Shown here: piece by piece, positions 1 through 9,388 of the stretch
Layout of the letters: each line of letters begins with the position of its first letter
How positions within the stretch are numbered: the first letter of the stretch is position 1
DNA from: Alphaproteobacteria bacterium HGW-Alphaproteobacteria-3
GTDB lineage: Bacteria > Pseudomonadota > Alphaproteobacteria > Parvibaculales > Parvibaculaceae
Length of the DNA stretch: 64,000 nt
NCBI GenBank assembly: GCA_002842875.1
Contig: PHEF01000001.1
Span: 1 to 64,000 of the forward strand
Direction: 5' to 3'
Notes under the pieces: model-generated
Databases searched by the model: none
The model's input: only the letters and a program-made list of their open reading frames with translations
Told to the model about the DNA's origin: nothing
Position numbers and translations under genes: made by a program

Positions 1-111
1 GGGATCCGTGCCGGCTAGCGGTCTCTCAAGGACCGGGGACCCAACGATCTCCCGCCCGCACCCATCCTGACACATCCCCAACACACAGGGACCCATTGGC
101 CTTCCCGCTTG

Positions 112-158
112 CAGATGCGTGGATTGGGTCCCGGGGACAAGCCCCGGGATGACATCGT
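112..158. repeat. Palindromic extragenic element
   Basis: An 8-bp perfect stem TCCCGGGG (129-136) and CCCCGGGA (142-149) surrounds the 5-base loop ACAAG, in a context reading like dispersed intergenic repeats that I know from alphaproteobacterial genomes. It lies just past the 3' end of the NlpC/P60 gene and could act as a transcript-end hairpin. There is only one copy in the window, so calling it a dispersed repeat is inference. Confidence 0.5.
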
Positions 159-184
159 TGTTTTTGTCTCGACTGCGAAACGCC

Positions 185-1054
185 CTACCTTCTCACAAGC
201 CTTTTGATGCTCGTCACATGTCCCGCCTCCGAGCGGGCGATGCGCGACATGGCGATGTCGAGGCGCTCCACGGCGACGCGCATGTGATGGGCGTTCGCAT
301 GGATCATGCGTTCGGCATCCACCATGATGCCGACATGCCCCTTCCAGAAAACGAGGTCGCCGCGCGCGAGTTTCGTGAAGTCGAGAGGCTCGGGCAGCGC
401 CTCGCCGAGCGTTGCCTCCTGCATGTCGGTATCGCGGAGCGAGGCGATGCCTGCGCGCTCCAGCGACATCTGCACGAGGCCGGAGCAATCGACACCCATA
501 CTGTCGCGGCCGCCCCAGAGATAAGGCACGCCGGTAAACTCCTCGGCGACGGCAACGAAATCGCGAACATGCGCGCCGGCCGCCGCGAGATGCGCGGTGA
601 AGACCCAGCCGCCCGTATCGAGTTCGCTGAAATTGCCCCGCGCACCGGTGATCTTGAGTTTTGCGTTCATGGAAAGCGGGACGGCGGGCCGCGTCTTCAG
701 ATCGGGCTTGGGATAGATGAAGGTGCGCAGCGCCGCAACCGTATGCGTGGGCCTTGCGGGGCGGGCCACAAGCTCCTTCGCCTCGACATAACCGACATAA
801 TCGTCGAGCAGCGACTGGCCCCAGGCCCAGCCGCTCTTTTCTTCATAGACGCGGAAGGTCTCGCCATGGAGGAGTTGCGTGTCCATCGGCGCAGCCGGCT
901 CCGGGCGTCGCAACAACGGCAACACAGGCGCGCGCACGATCCGGTCCACGCCCTCCACGAAGCGCGGGGCGCTCACCTCGCCACGCAGATGCGCGGCCGC
1001 GAGATCGTCGCGATAGGCGTTGAGGCGATGATCCGGACCGCGCTCGCGGCTCAT
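185..1054 (-). CDS. NlpC/P60 family cell-wall hydrolase with SH3-like N-terminus
   Basis: This 289-aa protein has an N-terminal SH3-like half (around residues 45-120) and a C-terminal NlpC/P60 cysteine peptidase domain. The domain shows the catalytic cysteine in DCSGLVQ, the histidine in KGHVGIM and a third polar site in HANAHH. Such enzymes cut the gamma-D-Glu to diamino-acid bond in peptidoglycan peptides. There is no obvious signal peptide, so it may work on imported or recycled muropeptides, as in the dipeptidyl-peptidase VI-like group. Its ATG overlaps the MarR gene stop by 4 bases (ATGA), and the aminopeptidase lies upstream on the same strand, so the three genes probably form one operon. 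Domain call is strong; substrate is inferred. Confidence 0.88.
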   Translation of the reverse strand: MSRERGPDHRLNAYRDDLAAAHLRGEVSAPRFVEGVDRIVRAPVLPLLRRPEPAAPMDTQLLHGETFRVYEEKSGWAWGQSLLDDYVGYVEAKELVARPARPTHTVAALRTFIYPKPDLKTRPAVPLSMNAKLKITGARGNFSELDTGGWVFTAHLAAAGAHVRDFVAVAEEFTGVPYLWGGRDSMGVDCSGLVQMSLERAGIASLRDTDMQEATLGEALPEPLDFTKLARGDLVFWKGHVGIMVDAERMIHANAHHMRVAVERLDIAMSRIARSEAGHVTSIKRLVRR

Positions 1055-1443
1055 GCAACAAGACCTCGCGACGAACGCACGATCAGCTCCGCGAATTCCT
1101 GCATGAAATCCGTTCCCTTCACTGTCCGCAGCACGAGCACATTGCGCCTGTCGGCCTCGTCGCGCGAGCGCTTCAGAAGATCGAGGCTGCCCAGCGTGTC
1201 GAGCGCCCGCGTGATGGCGGGCTTCGAAACACCGAGCGCGGCCGCGAGGCCTCGAACCGTGTGCGGCGGCGGGTCGAGATAGACCGTGAACATGATCGCC
1301 ATTTGCCTCGACGAAAGGTCGGGCCCGTCATTGCGGACCGATTGCAGAACGACGTCGTGCCACAGAGACAAAGCCTGAACGGGCTTCAGCTCCGGGCTCC
1401 CCCCATATGCTAAATCCGGCATAGCCACCCCCAGCGCTGCCAT
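1051..1443 (-). CDS. MarR-family transcriptional regulator
   Basis: A protein of about 130 aa with a winged helix-turn-helix. The helix-turn-helix runs through HTVRGLAAALGVSKPAITRA and the wing through RSRDEADRRNVLVLRT, typical of MarR repressors that bind palindromic operators as dimers. I chose the ATG at 1443, preceded by a G-rich stretch that can serve as ribosome-binding site; an in-frame GTG lies 9 bases upstream (1452). It overlaps the following NlpC/P60 gene by 4 bases and follows the aminopeptidase gene, so it may control this small peptide/cell-wall operon. Ligand and targets cannot be read from the sequence. Confidence 0.82.
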   Translation of the reverse strand: MAALGVAMPDLAYGGSPELKPVQALSLWHDVVLQSVRNDGPDLSSRQMAIMFTVYLDPPPHTVRGLAAALGVSKPAITRALDTLGSLDLLKRSRDEADRRNVLVLRTVKGTDFMQEFAELIVRSSRGLVA

Positions 1444-1520
1444 GATCCCCACCCGTCACTTCCGTTCCGGGCCCGGATCAGTCTAGCTCGCGTTTACGCG
1501 GGGGCAAGGGTTAGACGCCC

Positions 1521-2873
1521 TCAGGCGCCGTAGCGGCGCTTCAGGAGGTGGTAGAGGGCGCGGATGCCCTGCGCCTCGCCGCCCACGGGACGGCCGGGCC
1601 TGGGTTTGGGCGCCCAGCCGTAAATGTCGAAATGCACGTGAGCCTGCGCCTTTTCGACAAAGCGGCGCAGGAAAAGCGCGGCGGTTATGGAACCGGCAAA
1701 GGGTCCGTCCGAGACATGGTTCACATCCGCGATCTTGCTTTCGAGCCAGGCGTCATAGGGCTTCCACAGCGGCATGCGCCAGAGCGGATCGGACATGGCC
1801 TCGGCGGAGACCGCGATCTCTTCGGCGAGCGCGTCGTCATCCGTATAGAAGGGCGGCAGGTCGGGGCCGAGCGCGGTGCGCGCCGCGCCGGTCAGCGTCG
1901 CCATGTCGATGATGAGGTCGGGCGCCTCGCTGTCCGCCTCGACAAGCGCGTCGGCGAGCACGAGCCGGCCCTCCGCATCGGTATTGCCGATTTCGACGGT
2001 GAGGCCCTTGCGGCTCATCAGGACGTCGCCCGGCCGGAAGGCATTGCCCGAGACGCTGTTTTCGACGGCGGGGATCAGCAGCCGCAACCTGATATCGAGC
2101 TTCGCTTCCATCAGTGCCTGTGCGAGCGCCAGCGTGCAGGCCGCGCCGCCCATGTCCTTTTTCATGAGCAGCATGGCGCTTGAAGGCTTCAGGTCGAGGC
2201 CGCCCGTGTCGAAGCAGACGCCCTTGCCGACCAGCGTGACCTTCGGCGCATCGGCGCGGCCCCAGCGCATGTCGATGAGGCGCGGCGCGACGGCGGCGGC
2301 GCGGCCGACCGCATGGATCATCGGGAAGTTTTCGGTCAGGAGGTCGGCGCCCTCGATCGTCGAGAAGGTTGCCTCATGTGCCGCAGCGACTTCCTTCGCC
2401 GCCGCCGCGAGGTCGGCGGGGCTCATGTCGCCTGCGGGGGTATTGATGAGATCGCGCGCCAGGAAGATGGCGCGGGCGAGACGGCTCACCTCTTCGCCAT
2501 CGACGCCCTTCGGCAGGACGAGCCGGGGCCATTCGCGCGCGCTGCCCGAATAACGCGTGAAGCGATAGGTGCCGAGCGCGAAGGCGAAGACGGCCTTCGA
2601 GACGTCGCCATGCATTTCGCCCGCGAGGCGGTAGTCGCCTGCCGGGAGCGATGCGGGCAGCGCGCCCGCGACGAAGGGGTCCGCGCCATCGCCGAGGCCG
2701 AGCAGGACGCCGGCGAGCCCACCCGAGCCGTCCGGCAGAAGCAGCACCTTGCCCGCCTCGCCCTTGAAGCCCGAGGTCGCGACCCAGGCGGCGCCGGGGC
2801 CCGCATGCGTCGCGCACCAGGCCTGCAACGGCCGCACTTGTGGAGACAGGGGGCAGCATGACCGGCAGCGCAT
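1521..2873 (-). CDS. Leucyl aminopeptidase family protein (M17)
   Basis: An M17 metallo-aminopeptidase of about 450 aa that removes N-terminal residues from peptides in the cytoplasm. The family signature NTDAEGRL is present, as are the metal and catalytic segments VGKGVCFDTGGLDLK and KKDMGGAA, with MATLTGAARTALG after the signature. The C-terminal catalytic domain fills the last two thirds; the N-terminal domain is short, as in the PepB-like subgroup. The start is uncertain: an ATG at 2873 would overlap the divergent GST gene start, whereas an in-frame GTG at 2837 would not. The reading frame downstream of 2837 is clear. It heads a probable operon with MarR and NlpC/P60 genes. Confidence 0.9.
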   Translation of the reverse strand: MRCRSCCPLSPQVRPLQAWCATHAGPGAAWVATSGFKGEAGKVLLLPDGSGGLAGVLLGLGDGADPFVAGALPASLPAGDYRLAGEMHGDVSKAVFAFALGTYRFTRYSGSAREWPRLVLPKGVDGEEVSRLARAIFLARDLINTPAGDMSPADLAAAAKEVAAAHEATFSTIEGADLLTENFPMIHAVGRAAAVAPRLIDMRWGRADAPKVTLVGKGVCFDTGGLDLKPSSAMLLMKKDMGGAACTLALAQALMEAKLDIRLRLLIPAVENSVSGNAFRPGDVLMSRKGLTVEIGNTDAEGRLVLADALVEADSEAPDLIIDMATLTGAARTALGPDLPPFYTDDDALAEEIAVSAEAMSDPLWRMPLWKPYDAWLESKIADVNHVSDGPFAGSITAALFLRRFVEKAQAHVHFDIYGWAPKPRPGRPVGGEAQGIRALYHLLKRRYGA

Positions 2874-3538
2874 TCGAACTCGTCATCGGCGACAAGAACT
2901 GGTCGAGCTGGAGCCTGCGGCCCTGGCTCCTGATGCGGCAGGCCGGCATCCCCTTCACCGAGACCTCGATCCGGCTCCGCCAGCCGGACACCAAGGCGCA
3001 GATCCTCGTCCATTCGCCAACGGGTTTCGTGCCGGCGCTCAAGTGGCGCGGGGCCGTCATCGGGGACTCGCTCGCGATCTGCGAGACCATCGCCGATCTC
3101 TTCCCGGCGAAGACGCTCTGGCCGGCCGATACGCTTGCCCGCGCCATGGCACGCAGCGCGGCGGCGGAGATGCATTCGGGCTTCCAGAACCTTCGCCGCG
3201 AGATGCCCATGGCCGTGCTCGAAAGACATCCCGGCGCCGGGCAGACGGAGGAGGCGCTTGCCGATGCGCGGCGGATCGTCGAATTGTGGCGCGGGTTGCG
3301 TATCCGCTTCGGGCGGCAGGCGGAGGAGGACCAGGGCTTTCTCTTCGGCCGCTTCAGCGTCACCGATGCCATGTACGCGCCGGTCGTGACGCGCCTTGCG
3401 ACCTACGAGGTCCATCTTGAGGCGCTCGGCGACGACGGCACGGTCCGTGCCTATATGGACGCCATCATGACGCTTCCCTCGATGCAGGACTGGCTGAGAG
3501 GCGCCGAAACGGAGGAATCGGCGAAGTCCGGACTGTGA
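2858..3538 (+). CDS. Glutathione S-transferase family protein
   Basis: A 226-aa protein with an N-terminal thioredoxin-like fold starting VIGDKNWSSWSLRPWLLM, where a serine of the NWSSWS segment is a likely glutathione-activating residue. ESLAICE-type binding is represented by GDSLAICETIADLFP. The C-terminal half is all-helical, with FGRFSVTDAMYAPVVTR matching the conserved N-capping region of GSTs. The ATG at 2858 is chosen over an upstream GTG because it has the purine-rich leader ACAGGGGGC. It is divergent from the aminopeptidase gene. Members conjugate or reduce small electrophiles; the actual substrate is unknown. Confidence 0.88.
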   Translation: MTGSAFELVIGDKNWSSWSLRPWLLMRQAGIPFTETSIRLRQPDTKAQILVHSPTGFVPALKWRGAVIGDSLAICETIADLFPAKTLWPADTLARAMARSAAAEMHSGFQNLRREMPMAVLERHPGAGQTEEALADARRIVELWRGLRIRFGRQAEEDQGFLFGRFSVTDAMYAPVVTRLATYEVHLEALGDDGTVRAYMDAIMTLPSMQDWLRGAETEESAKSGL

Positions 3539-3563
3539 CGTTTCGATGACATTTCGATGACAG

Positions 3564-4676
3564 TCAGGGTGTTTTATCCCCGTCTTCGGGCGGCAATACC
3601 CCCGCTTCGCGGTAGTAGCGCGCCGCGCCCTCATGCAGCGGTACGGGCAAGGACGCGATCGCGAGGCCTTCTTCCTCACCCTCCTCTCCTGGCAGCAAAC
3701 CCGGCAAGGCCGGGCCGCTGAGCAGCACGCGATTGCTCTCGTAGAAGAGCGCATTCGCGATGCGGTAGACGAGATCGGCGTCGGCTGTTTCGTTCACGAC
3801 CCATATCATCGAGACGCCAAGCGTCTTCGTCGCCGGCACGAAGCGATACATGTCATCCGGTATTTCGAGCGGCTGGAAATTCGCACCCGGCAAGGTGAGC
3901 TGCCCGACTTCATCTCCGGTAATCGGTACAATGACGATCGAACCGCGATCGGCGAGACTTGCGATTTCCGCCGATGGCAGCGCATCGACGAGGAAGAACG
4001 CGTCGAGCTGGCCGCGCAGCATGAGGTCCGTTGCCGTCGCCGCATCGTAGTCGAAGAAGGTCACGGTACGGCGGCCAAGTCCATGCACCGCAAGCACCGG
4101 AAGCGCCGCCTCGCGCGTGCCCGAGCCGGGTGTGCCGACGGAAACGCGCTTGCCTTCGAGGTCCGCGATGGAGGTGACATCCGCGTTGCGGCTGGCGATG
4201 AGGTAGAGCGCCTCGCGATAGACGCCGGCGATCGCGCGGAGATTGCGGATCGGCTTTTCGCCGCGGAAGGGCGTTTCGGCGCGCGTTGCAAGATCGAGGA
4301 CGGGCGCGGCCACGAGCGCGGAATCGTAATTGCCCGCGCTCACCGCCCGGACATTCGCCACCGGACCGGGCGAGGATTTCGCCACCGCGACGAGACCCGC
4401 AACGCCGCAAGGCAGGCCGCGCTCGCAACGCGGCGTGCCCGGCGGGCGGCTGATGGCGGCCGCCAGGCGCTCGCCAACAGCGAAATATTCGTCGCCCGGA
4501 CTGCCCGTCCCGATCTGGAAAAAGGTAACCGTTTCCGGAGCCTCTTCGAGGCTCGCCGGCGGGCGCAGGTAGAACAGGAGCGCAAGTGCCGCGACGACAA
4601 TGGCACCAGCGGAAATGGCCAAATTCCGCGCGGGAATCCGCATTGCGATTTCCCGCCCCCTCTCCGCCAGCCTCAT
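3564..4676 (-). CDS. TAXI-type TRAP transporter solute-binding protein
   Basis: A protein of about 370 aa with an N-terminal membrane anchor or uncleaved signal (LAISAGAIVVAALALLFYL), followed by a periplasmic binding fold of the TAXI family. Recognisable parts are FFQIGTGSPGDEYFAVGERL, SAGNYDSALVAAPVL, LEGKRVSVGTPGSGTREAA and the second-lobe segment VYRIANALFYES. TAXI proteins feed TRAP transporters with small organic acids, often glutamate-like. No TRAP membrane subunit lies nearby, so it is an orphan or acts as a sensor. Several in-frame ATGs exist (4727, 4676, 4643); the membrane segment starts just after the last. It is convergent with the GST gene. Confidence 0.82.
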   Translation of the reverse strand: MRLAERGREIAMRIPARNLAISAGAIVVAALALLFYLRPPASLEEAPETVTFFQIGTGSPGDEYFAVGERLAAAISRPPGTPRCERGLPCGVAGLVAVAKSSPGPVANVRAVSAGNYDSALVAAPVLDLATRAETPFRGEKPIRNLRAIAGVYREALYLIASRNADVTSIADLEGKRVSVGTPGSGTREAALPVLAVHGLGRRTVTFFDYDAATATDLMLRGQLDAFFLVDALPSAEIASLADRGSIVIVPITGDEVGQLTLPGANFQPLEIPDDMYRFVPATKTLGVSMIWVVNETADADLVYRIANALFYESNRVLLSGPALPGLLPGEEGEEEGLAIASLPVPLHEGAARYYREAGVLPPEDGDKTP

Positions 4677-4884
4677 GGCCCGCTTATTCCAACGCCCAAT
4701 TTCCATAAACCGATCCCAGCACGGCAATGCGGAACAAAAATGGCATGAGACGGGAAGTCCGCAAAATCAGCGCGATTTTATCATTAATCCTTTCTTGACG
4801 GCTCTCGCCGAAAATCGCCTCACAGCATGGCCTTGCCTGACACCGTCAGGGGCCTCCGGAAGCCATGGACCGGGATATGCCATC

Positions 4885-5823
4885 ATGAAACCATTCACCG
4901 ACCGGAGCATGCGACCCGCCGCCCGCCAGCGCGGCATCGCCGTCGCGGTGACATTTTGTTCCGCCCTTGCGCTCGCGGCCTGCTCTTCGGCGGGCACGGG
5001 TGCCGGCACCGAAAACGGGCTCAACGCCAGGGATGCAGCTCAAGCCCGGATCGACGAACCCGCGCTGCGCGAAGCCGCCGTCGAAAGCACCAAGACGCAG
5101 GATTATGTCGCCGCAGCAGCTTATTGGGGGGCGCTCTACGAGCGTTCGCCGGACGACACAGGCGTCGCCGTTCACTACTCAAAAGCGCTTCGTCAGATCG
5201 GTTCGCTGGAGCAGTCGCTCACCGTCATGCAGCGCGCGCAGATCAAGGCGCCGCAGAATACAGACGTTCTTTCGGAGTTCGGGAAGGTGCTAACCGCGAG
5301 TGGCCGGCCGGACCAGGCATACGTCATGCTGAACGAAGCGGCGAATGCCGCGCCGCGCGACTGGACCGTTCAGTCGGCGCTCGGGGTCACCCTCGACCAG
5401 ATGGGCCGCTATGACGAGGCGAAGAGCCACTACGAGAAGGCGCTGAGCCTTTCACCGGACAATCCCTCGGTGCTTACGAATCTCGGCCTGTCCCACGCGC
5501 TGACCGGCGATCTCGACTCCGCCGAGCGCCTGCTCCGCAGGGCGGTGGCCGACCAGAAGGGCGATGCCTATGCACGGCAGAATCTCGCGATCGTTCTCGG
5601 CCTGAAGGGCAACTTCGATGAAGCCGAGCGGCTTGCCCGAGCGGACCTGCCGCCAAATGTTGCCGACAGCAACATGGCCTATCTTCGCGCGATGCTTTCC
5701 CAACCTGCGCTCTGGAAGCAGATGGAGAGCCTTGACAGCAAGCCAGCGTCTCCGGCCGGTTCATTGCCGGAGACCGATCGGGTTTCCTCGTTGCCGCCGG
5801 ACACCGGGGTCGCACCGCGCTGA
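4885..5823 (+). CDS. tadD: TPR lipoprotein, TadD-like
   Basis: A 312-aa protein with a signal peptide ending in a lipobox (LALAAC, Cys about residue 33), followed by at least four tetratricopeptide repeats from about residue 60 to 250, for example the block starting YDEAKSHYEKALSLSPDNPS. It ends in a Pro/Ser-rich tail. This matches TadD, the outer-membrane-attached TPR pilotin-like factor of the Tad pilus that helps secretin assembly. It faces tadC tail to tail, with a shared bidirectional terminator between them. I chose the ATG that places the signal peptide at the N-terminus; the frame stays open for 285 bases upstream but that part looks non-coding. Confidence 0.82.
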   Translation: MKPFTDRSMRPAARQRGIAVAVTFCSALALAACSSAGTGAGTENGLNARDAAQARIDEPALREAAVESTKTQDYVAAAAYWGALYERSPDDTGVAVHYSKALRQIGSLEQSLTVMQRAQIKAPQNTDVLSEFGKVLTASGRPDQAYVMLNEAANAAPRDWTVQSALGVTLDQMGRYDEAKSHYEKALSLSPDNPSVLTNLGLSHALTGDLDSAERLLRRAVADQKGDAYARQNLAIVLGLKGNFDEAERLARADLPPNVADSNMAYLRAMLSQPALWKQMESLDSKPASPAGSLPETDRVSSLPPDTGVAPR

Positions 5824-5838
5824 CCACGGGACGGCACA

Positions 5839-5872
5839 TCCTTCGTTAGACAAACCTGTCCTTCGTTAGACA
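5839..5872. repeat. Tandem 14-bp direct repeat
   Basis: TCCTTCGTTAGACA occurs at 5839-5852 and again at 5859-5872, a spacing of 20 bases. It sits between the tadD stop and the shared terminator. There are only two copies and no function can be assigned; it may be a local duplication. Confidence 0.7.
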
Positions 5873-5873
5873 G

Positions 5874-5907
5874 AAAAGGCGCCCGTGAGAACGCGGGCGC
5901 CTTTCTC
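5874..5907. terminator. Bidirectional terminator between tadD and tadC
   Basis: A 10-bp perfect inverted repeat, AAGGCGCCCG (5876-5885) and CGGGCGCCTT (5894-5903), is flanked by A's on the left and T's on the right. It sits between the convergent ends of tadD and tadC and could end both transcripts. Confidence 0.85.
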
Positions 5908-5926
5908 GTTCAGTCCTTTGCTGCCC

Positions 5927-6904
5927 TCAGAACGTCGCGGTCGCCTTGATGATGGCCGGACCGAGGATGACGCCGAAGAGTGCCGGCAGGAAGAACACGA
6001 TCATCGGCACGGTGAGTTTCGGCGGAAGGCTGGCCGCCTTCTTCTCGGCCTCCGACATGCGCATGTCGCGGTTTTCCTGCGCCATGACGCGAAGCGCCTG
6101 CCCGAGCGGCGTACCGTAGCGTTCGGCCTGAATAAGGCTCGTCGACACCGCCTTGACACCCGGCAGCCCCGTGCGCTTGGCGAGGTTCTCGTAAGCCATG
6201 CGCCGCTCCTGCAGATAGGAAAGCTCAGCGGTCGTCAAACCCAGTTCTTCGGCAAGCTCAACCGACTCCTCGCCGATTTCCGCGGCGACCTTCTGAAAGG
6301 CCGCCTCGATCGACATGCCGGACTCGACACAAATGAGAAGGAGATCGAGCGCATCCGGGAAGGCCTTGCGGATCGAGTCCTGGCGGCGCGTGATGACGTT
6401 CTCGACGAAAAGATTGGGGAGATAGAAACCCACAAAGGCCGCGCCGCAGGAGGCGGCAAAACGCGCCATCGGTTGCAGGCCGAAGTCGTTCAGGAAAGAG
6501 AGGTAGAGCAATGTGACGACAAAGAGGATCGGCGGCATCACGAAACGGAAAAAGATGAACGTGTACATGGGCCCAGGGCCGCGAAAGCCCGCCTGGCGCA
6601 GCTTGTCCTTGATAGCCGCGTTTTCGAGCATGTTGCCGTGAGCGAACATTTCGACGACGCGCTTCTTGAAACCCACCGTCTGTCGCTGGCGAAGCCGCGT
6701 CTTTTCCTGCGCCAGAGAATCGCGGGCGCGCGCGCGCATCGCTTCGCGTTCCGTCGAAACGAGCTTCATGCGCGTGCCGAGCCGGTCGGTATTCATCAGG
6801 GGCGCCGTCAGCGTGATGATGGTCGCAAATGCGGCAAGCGCCGTCAGGAGCATCACGGCGCTCTCAGCGTTGAACATACTTCCGATGAGATCGAAAAAGG
6901 CCAC
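5927..6904 (-). CDS. tadC: Tad pilus inner-membrane protein TadC
   Basis: About 325 aa with the GSPF/T2SSF domain (roughly residues 180-310, including LLICVESGMSIEAAFQKVA and IQAERYGTPLGQALRVMA) and several hydrophobic segments at both ends and in the middle. With TadB it forms the inner-membrane platform that transmits TadA ATPase motion to pilin assembly. The GTG at 6904, just after the tadB stop and preceded by TTAGGGATT, is my choice; an ATG at 6874 is an alternative. It is the last gene of the minus-strand tad operon. Confidence 0.92.
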   Translation of the reverse strand: MAFFDLIGSMFNAESAVMLLTALAAFATIITLTAPLMNTDRLGTRMKLVSTEREAMRARARDSLAQEKTRLRQRQTVGFKKRVVEMFAHGNMLENAAIKDKLRQAGFRGPGPMYTFIFFRFVMPPILFVVTLLYLSFLNDFGLQPMARFAASCGAAFVGFYLPNLFVENVITRRQDSIRKAFPDALDLLLICVESGMSIEAAFQKVAAEIGEESVELAEELGLTTAELSYLQERRMAYENLAKRTGLPGVKAVSTSLIQAERYGTPLGQALRVMAQENRDMRMSEAEKKAASLPPKLTVPMIVFFLPALFGVILGPAIIKATATF

Positions 6905-6915
6905 TTCCGGAATCC

Positions 6916-7902
6916 CTAAAACTTGAAATCGATCATCTTCTTCATGACGAGGATGCCAATACCCATCCACATCAGGCCGCTGACGATGATCATGTTGCCA
7001 GCCGAGGTGGTGAACAGAACGCTCATGTAGTCCGGCGAGGTGAAGTAGATCATCAGCATGACGCCAGGCGGCAGAGAACCGATGATGGCGGCCGACGCCT
7101 TGGCTTCCTGCGACATGGCTTGAATCTTCGCGCGCATCTTCTTGCGTTCGCGGAGTACCTTGGAAAGATTGCCCAGCGCTTCGGACAAGTTGCCACCCGT
7201 CTTTTGCTGGATCGAGAGCACGATCTGGAAGAAGTTCACTTCCGGCAGAGGCATACGCTCGTAGATTTTATCGAGTCCCTGTTCCAACGTAACGCCGACA
7301 CGTTGTCCTTCGACGATCCCCTGGAATTCGGTACGGACAGGCTCCGGCGATTCAGATGCAATAAGCTTCAGGCAATCGTTCACGGGCAGGCCCGACTTCA
7401 CGCCGCGCACGATGACGTCGATCGCGTTGGCGAACTCCTCGGCAAAAGCCTTTTGCCGCCGTTTCATGAGATAGGAAAGAACCCACCGCGGCACGCCGAA
7501 CGCAGCGGCAAAGCCACCGAGCAACGCAACGAAAAGCGAAAGACCCGCAACCGTGAGGAACAACATCATCATGAGTCCGAAGACCGCACTCGCAATGTAG
7601 AAGGTCCGCGTCTCCATCTCGAGGCCCGCGCGTTCGATACGCGTCGCCAACGGGATGCGCTTCTTGAGTTCCTTCTGCTTGTCTTCCAGCGTTCTCAGCG
7701 TCTCCTGCATCTGCTTGCGGCGCTTTTCGCTATTGTCGACATCGCTCTCGGCAGAGGGCGTGAGGCGCGCGTTGCCTGCTCGCGTCACCCGTGCCACGCG
7801 CTGCTGCGATTTCGATTCGCCGCCGACAAAAAGAAAGCCGATCGCGCCGATGCACAACGCCGCAAGCATGGCAATCGCGAAGATGATCAACGTGGACTGC
7901 AT
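6916..7902 (-). CDS. tadB: Tad pilus inner-membrane protein TadB
   Basis: A 328-aa protein with an N-terminal membrane segment, a charged cytoplasmic stretch of about 80 residues that could be coiled coil, then a GSPF/T2SSF domain (IDVIVRGVKSGLPVNDCLKL, LSIQQKTGGNLSEALGNLSK) and C-terminal membrane segments. Together with TadC it forms the platform of the Tad secretion machine. The ATG has a good ribosome-binding site (GGGAGCCGGC) and lies 9 bases after the tadA stop, showing tight operon packing. Confidence 0.93.
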   Translation of the reverse strand: MQSTLIIFAIAMLAALCIGAIGFLFVGGESKSQQRVARVTRAGNARLTPSAESDVDNSEKRRKQMQETLRTLEDKQKELKKRIPLATRIERAGLEMETRTFYIASAVFGLMMMLFLTVAGLSLFVALLGGFAAAFGVPRWVLSYLMKRRQKAFAEEFANAIDVIVRGVKSGLPVNDCLKLIASESPEPVRTEFQGIVEGQRVGVTLEQGLDKIYERMPLPEVNFFQIVLSIQQKTGGNLSEALGNLSKVLRERKKMRAKIQAMSQEAKASAAIIGSLPPGVMLMIYFTSPDYMSVLFTTSAGNMIIVSGLMWMGIGILVMKKMIDFKF

Positions 7903-7911
7903 GCCGGCTCC

Positions 7912-9372
7912 CTAACCCTGGGCGCGGTCGAGCGCGGCCGCCAGGGCGTGATGCTGATTGTAGTAGCGCGCGCGATCCCAGAAGGACGGGCGCGCAATGC
8001 CCGTCGACTTGTGCTTGCCGATGATGTGTCCGGTCTCGTCCTCACCCTCGATGTCGTAGACAAAGAGATCCTGGGTGATGATGACATCGCCTTCCGTGCC
8101 GAGCACCTCGGTAATGTGCGTGATACGGCGCGAACCGTCGCGCAGGCGGGCCGCCTGAATAACCACATCGATCGAACCGCAGATCATTTCGCGGATCGTC
8201 TTCGACGGAAGCTGGTAGCCCCCCATTGTAATCATGCTCTCCAGGCGGGAGAGAGCTTCTCTCGGGCTGTTCGCGTGGAGTGTGCCCATGGAGCCGTCGT
8301 GGCCGGTATTCATTGCCTGAAGGAGGTCGAAGGCCTCCGGACCGCGCACCTCGCCGACGATGATGCGCTCGGGGCGCATACGCAGGCAGTTGCGCACGAG
8401 CTCGGTCATGGTGACCTGACCCTGTCCTTCAAGGTTCGGCGGTCGCGTTTCGAGACGCACAACATGAGGTTGCTGAAGCTGCAGTTCGGCAGCATCCTCG
8501 CAGGTGATGACGCGCTCGTCCGTATCGATGAAACCCGTGAGACAGTTGAGCAATGTGGTCTTGCCCGAACCCGTACCGCCGGAGATCAGCACGTTGCATC
8601 GCACCTTGCCGATGATGCCGAGGACTTCGGCGCCCTCCTGCGAGATGGAGTTGTACTGCACCAGGTCGTTCATGGTGAGTTTGTCGCGGCGGAACTTTCG
8701 AATCGTGAGCGCCGGACCGTCGATTGCGAGAGGCGGCACGATAACGTTCACACGGCTGCCATCGGGCAGGCGCGCGTCGCAGATCGGGCTCGATTCATCG
8801 ACGCGGCGGCCGACCTGGCTCACGATCCGCTGACAGATGTTCATGAGCTGACTGTTGTCGCGGAAGCGAACGCCGGTGAGCTCGACCTTGCCGTTGACTT
8901 CGATGAAGGTCCGTTCGTAGCCGTTGACCATGATGTCCGCGATGTCGTCGCGGGCAAGCAGAGGCTCCAGTGGACCGTAACCGAGAACGTCGTTGCAGAT
9001 GTCCTGCAGCAGGGCTTCCTGCTCGGAAATCGACATGACGACGTTCTTGATCGAGAGAATCTCGTTGACGATATCGCGAATTTCCTCGCGCGCGCTTTCC
9101 GCATCGAGTTGCGCCAGCTGCGTGAGGTCGATCGTGTCGATGAGCGCGTTGAAGATCGTCGTCTTGATCTGATAGTAGCTTTCCGAGTGGTGATCGCTCG
9201 GACGTGCCGCGGCTGCGGGCTTTGCCGCGGGCGCTATCTTTGCGGGTGCCGGCTTTTGCGGCCCGGCCTTGGGCGCAGCCGAGGCAGCCGGCGGCGGCGC
9301 CTCCGGTCTGGAGGCGGGAGCCGGTGCGGGCTTGCGCGGAACTGCCTGACCTTCGGTCCGCCTTCCAAACAC
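7912..9372 (-). CDS. cpaF: Tad pilus assembly ATPase CpaF/TadA
   Basis: A 486-aa secretion ATPase of the VirB11/GspE family that powers Flp pilus assembly. Residues 1 to about 55 are Ala/Pro/Lys-rich and low complexity. The ATPase core shows Walker [15 protein letters not shown], an acidic box around CEDAAELQL, Walker [16 protein letters not shown] and the His box [14 protein letters not shown]. It begins with GTG behind a near-perfect AGGAGG ribosome-binding site. It lies between cpaE and tadB in the canonical order. Confidence 0.96.
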   Translation of the reverse strand: MFGRRTEGQAVPRKPAPAPASRPEAPPPAASAAPKAGPQKPAPAKIAPAAKPAAAARPSDHHSESYYQIKTTIFNALIDTIDLTQLAQLDAESAREEIRDIVNEILSIKNVVMSISEQEALLQDICNDVLGYGPLEPLLARDDIADIMVNGYERTFIEVNGKVELTGVRFRDNSQLMNICQRIVSQVGRRVDESSPICDARLPDGSRVNVIVPPLAIDGPALTIRKFRRDKLTMNDLVQYNSISQEGAEVLGIIGKVRCNVLISGGTGSGKTTLLNCLTGFIDTDERVITCEDAAELQLQQPHVVRLETRPPNLEGQGQVTMTELVRNCLRMRPERIIVGEVRGPEAFDLLQAMNTGHDGSMGTLHANSPREALSRLESMITMGGYQLPSKTIREMICGSIDVVIQAARLRDGSRRITHITEVLGTEGDVIITQDLFVYDIEGEDETGHIIGKHKSTGIARPSFWDRARYYNQHHALAAALDRAQG

Positions 9373-9388
9373 GATAAGCTACCTCCTG

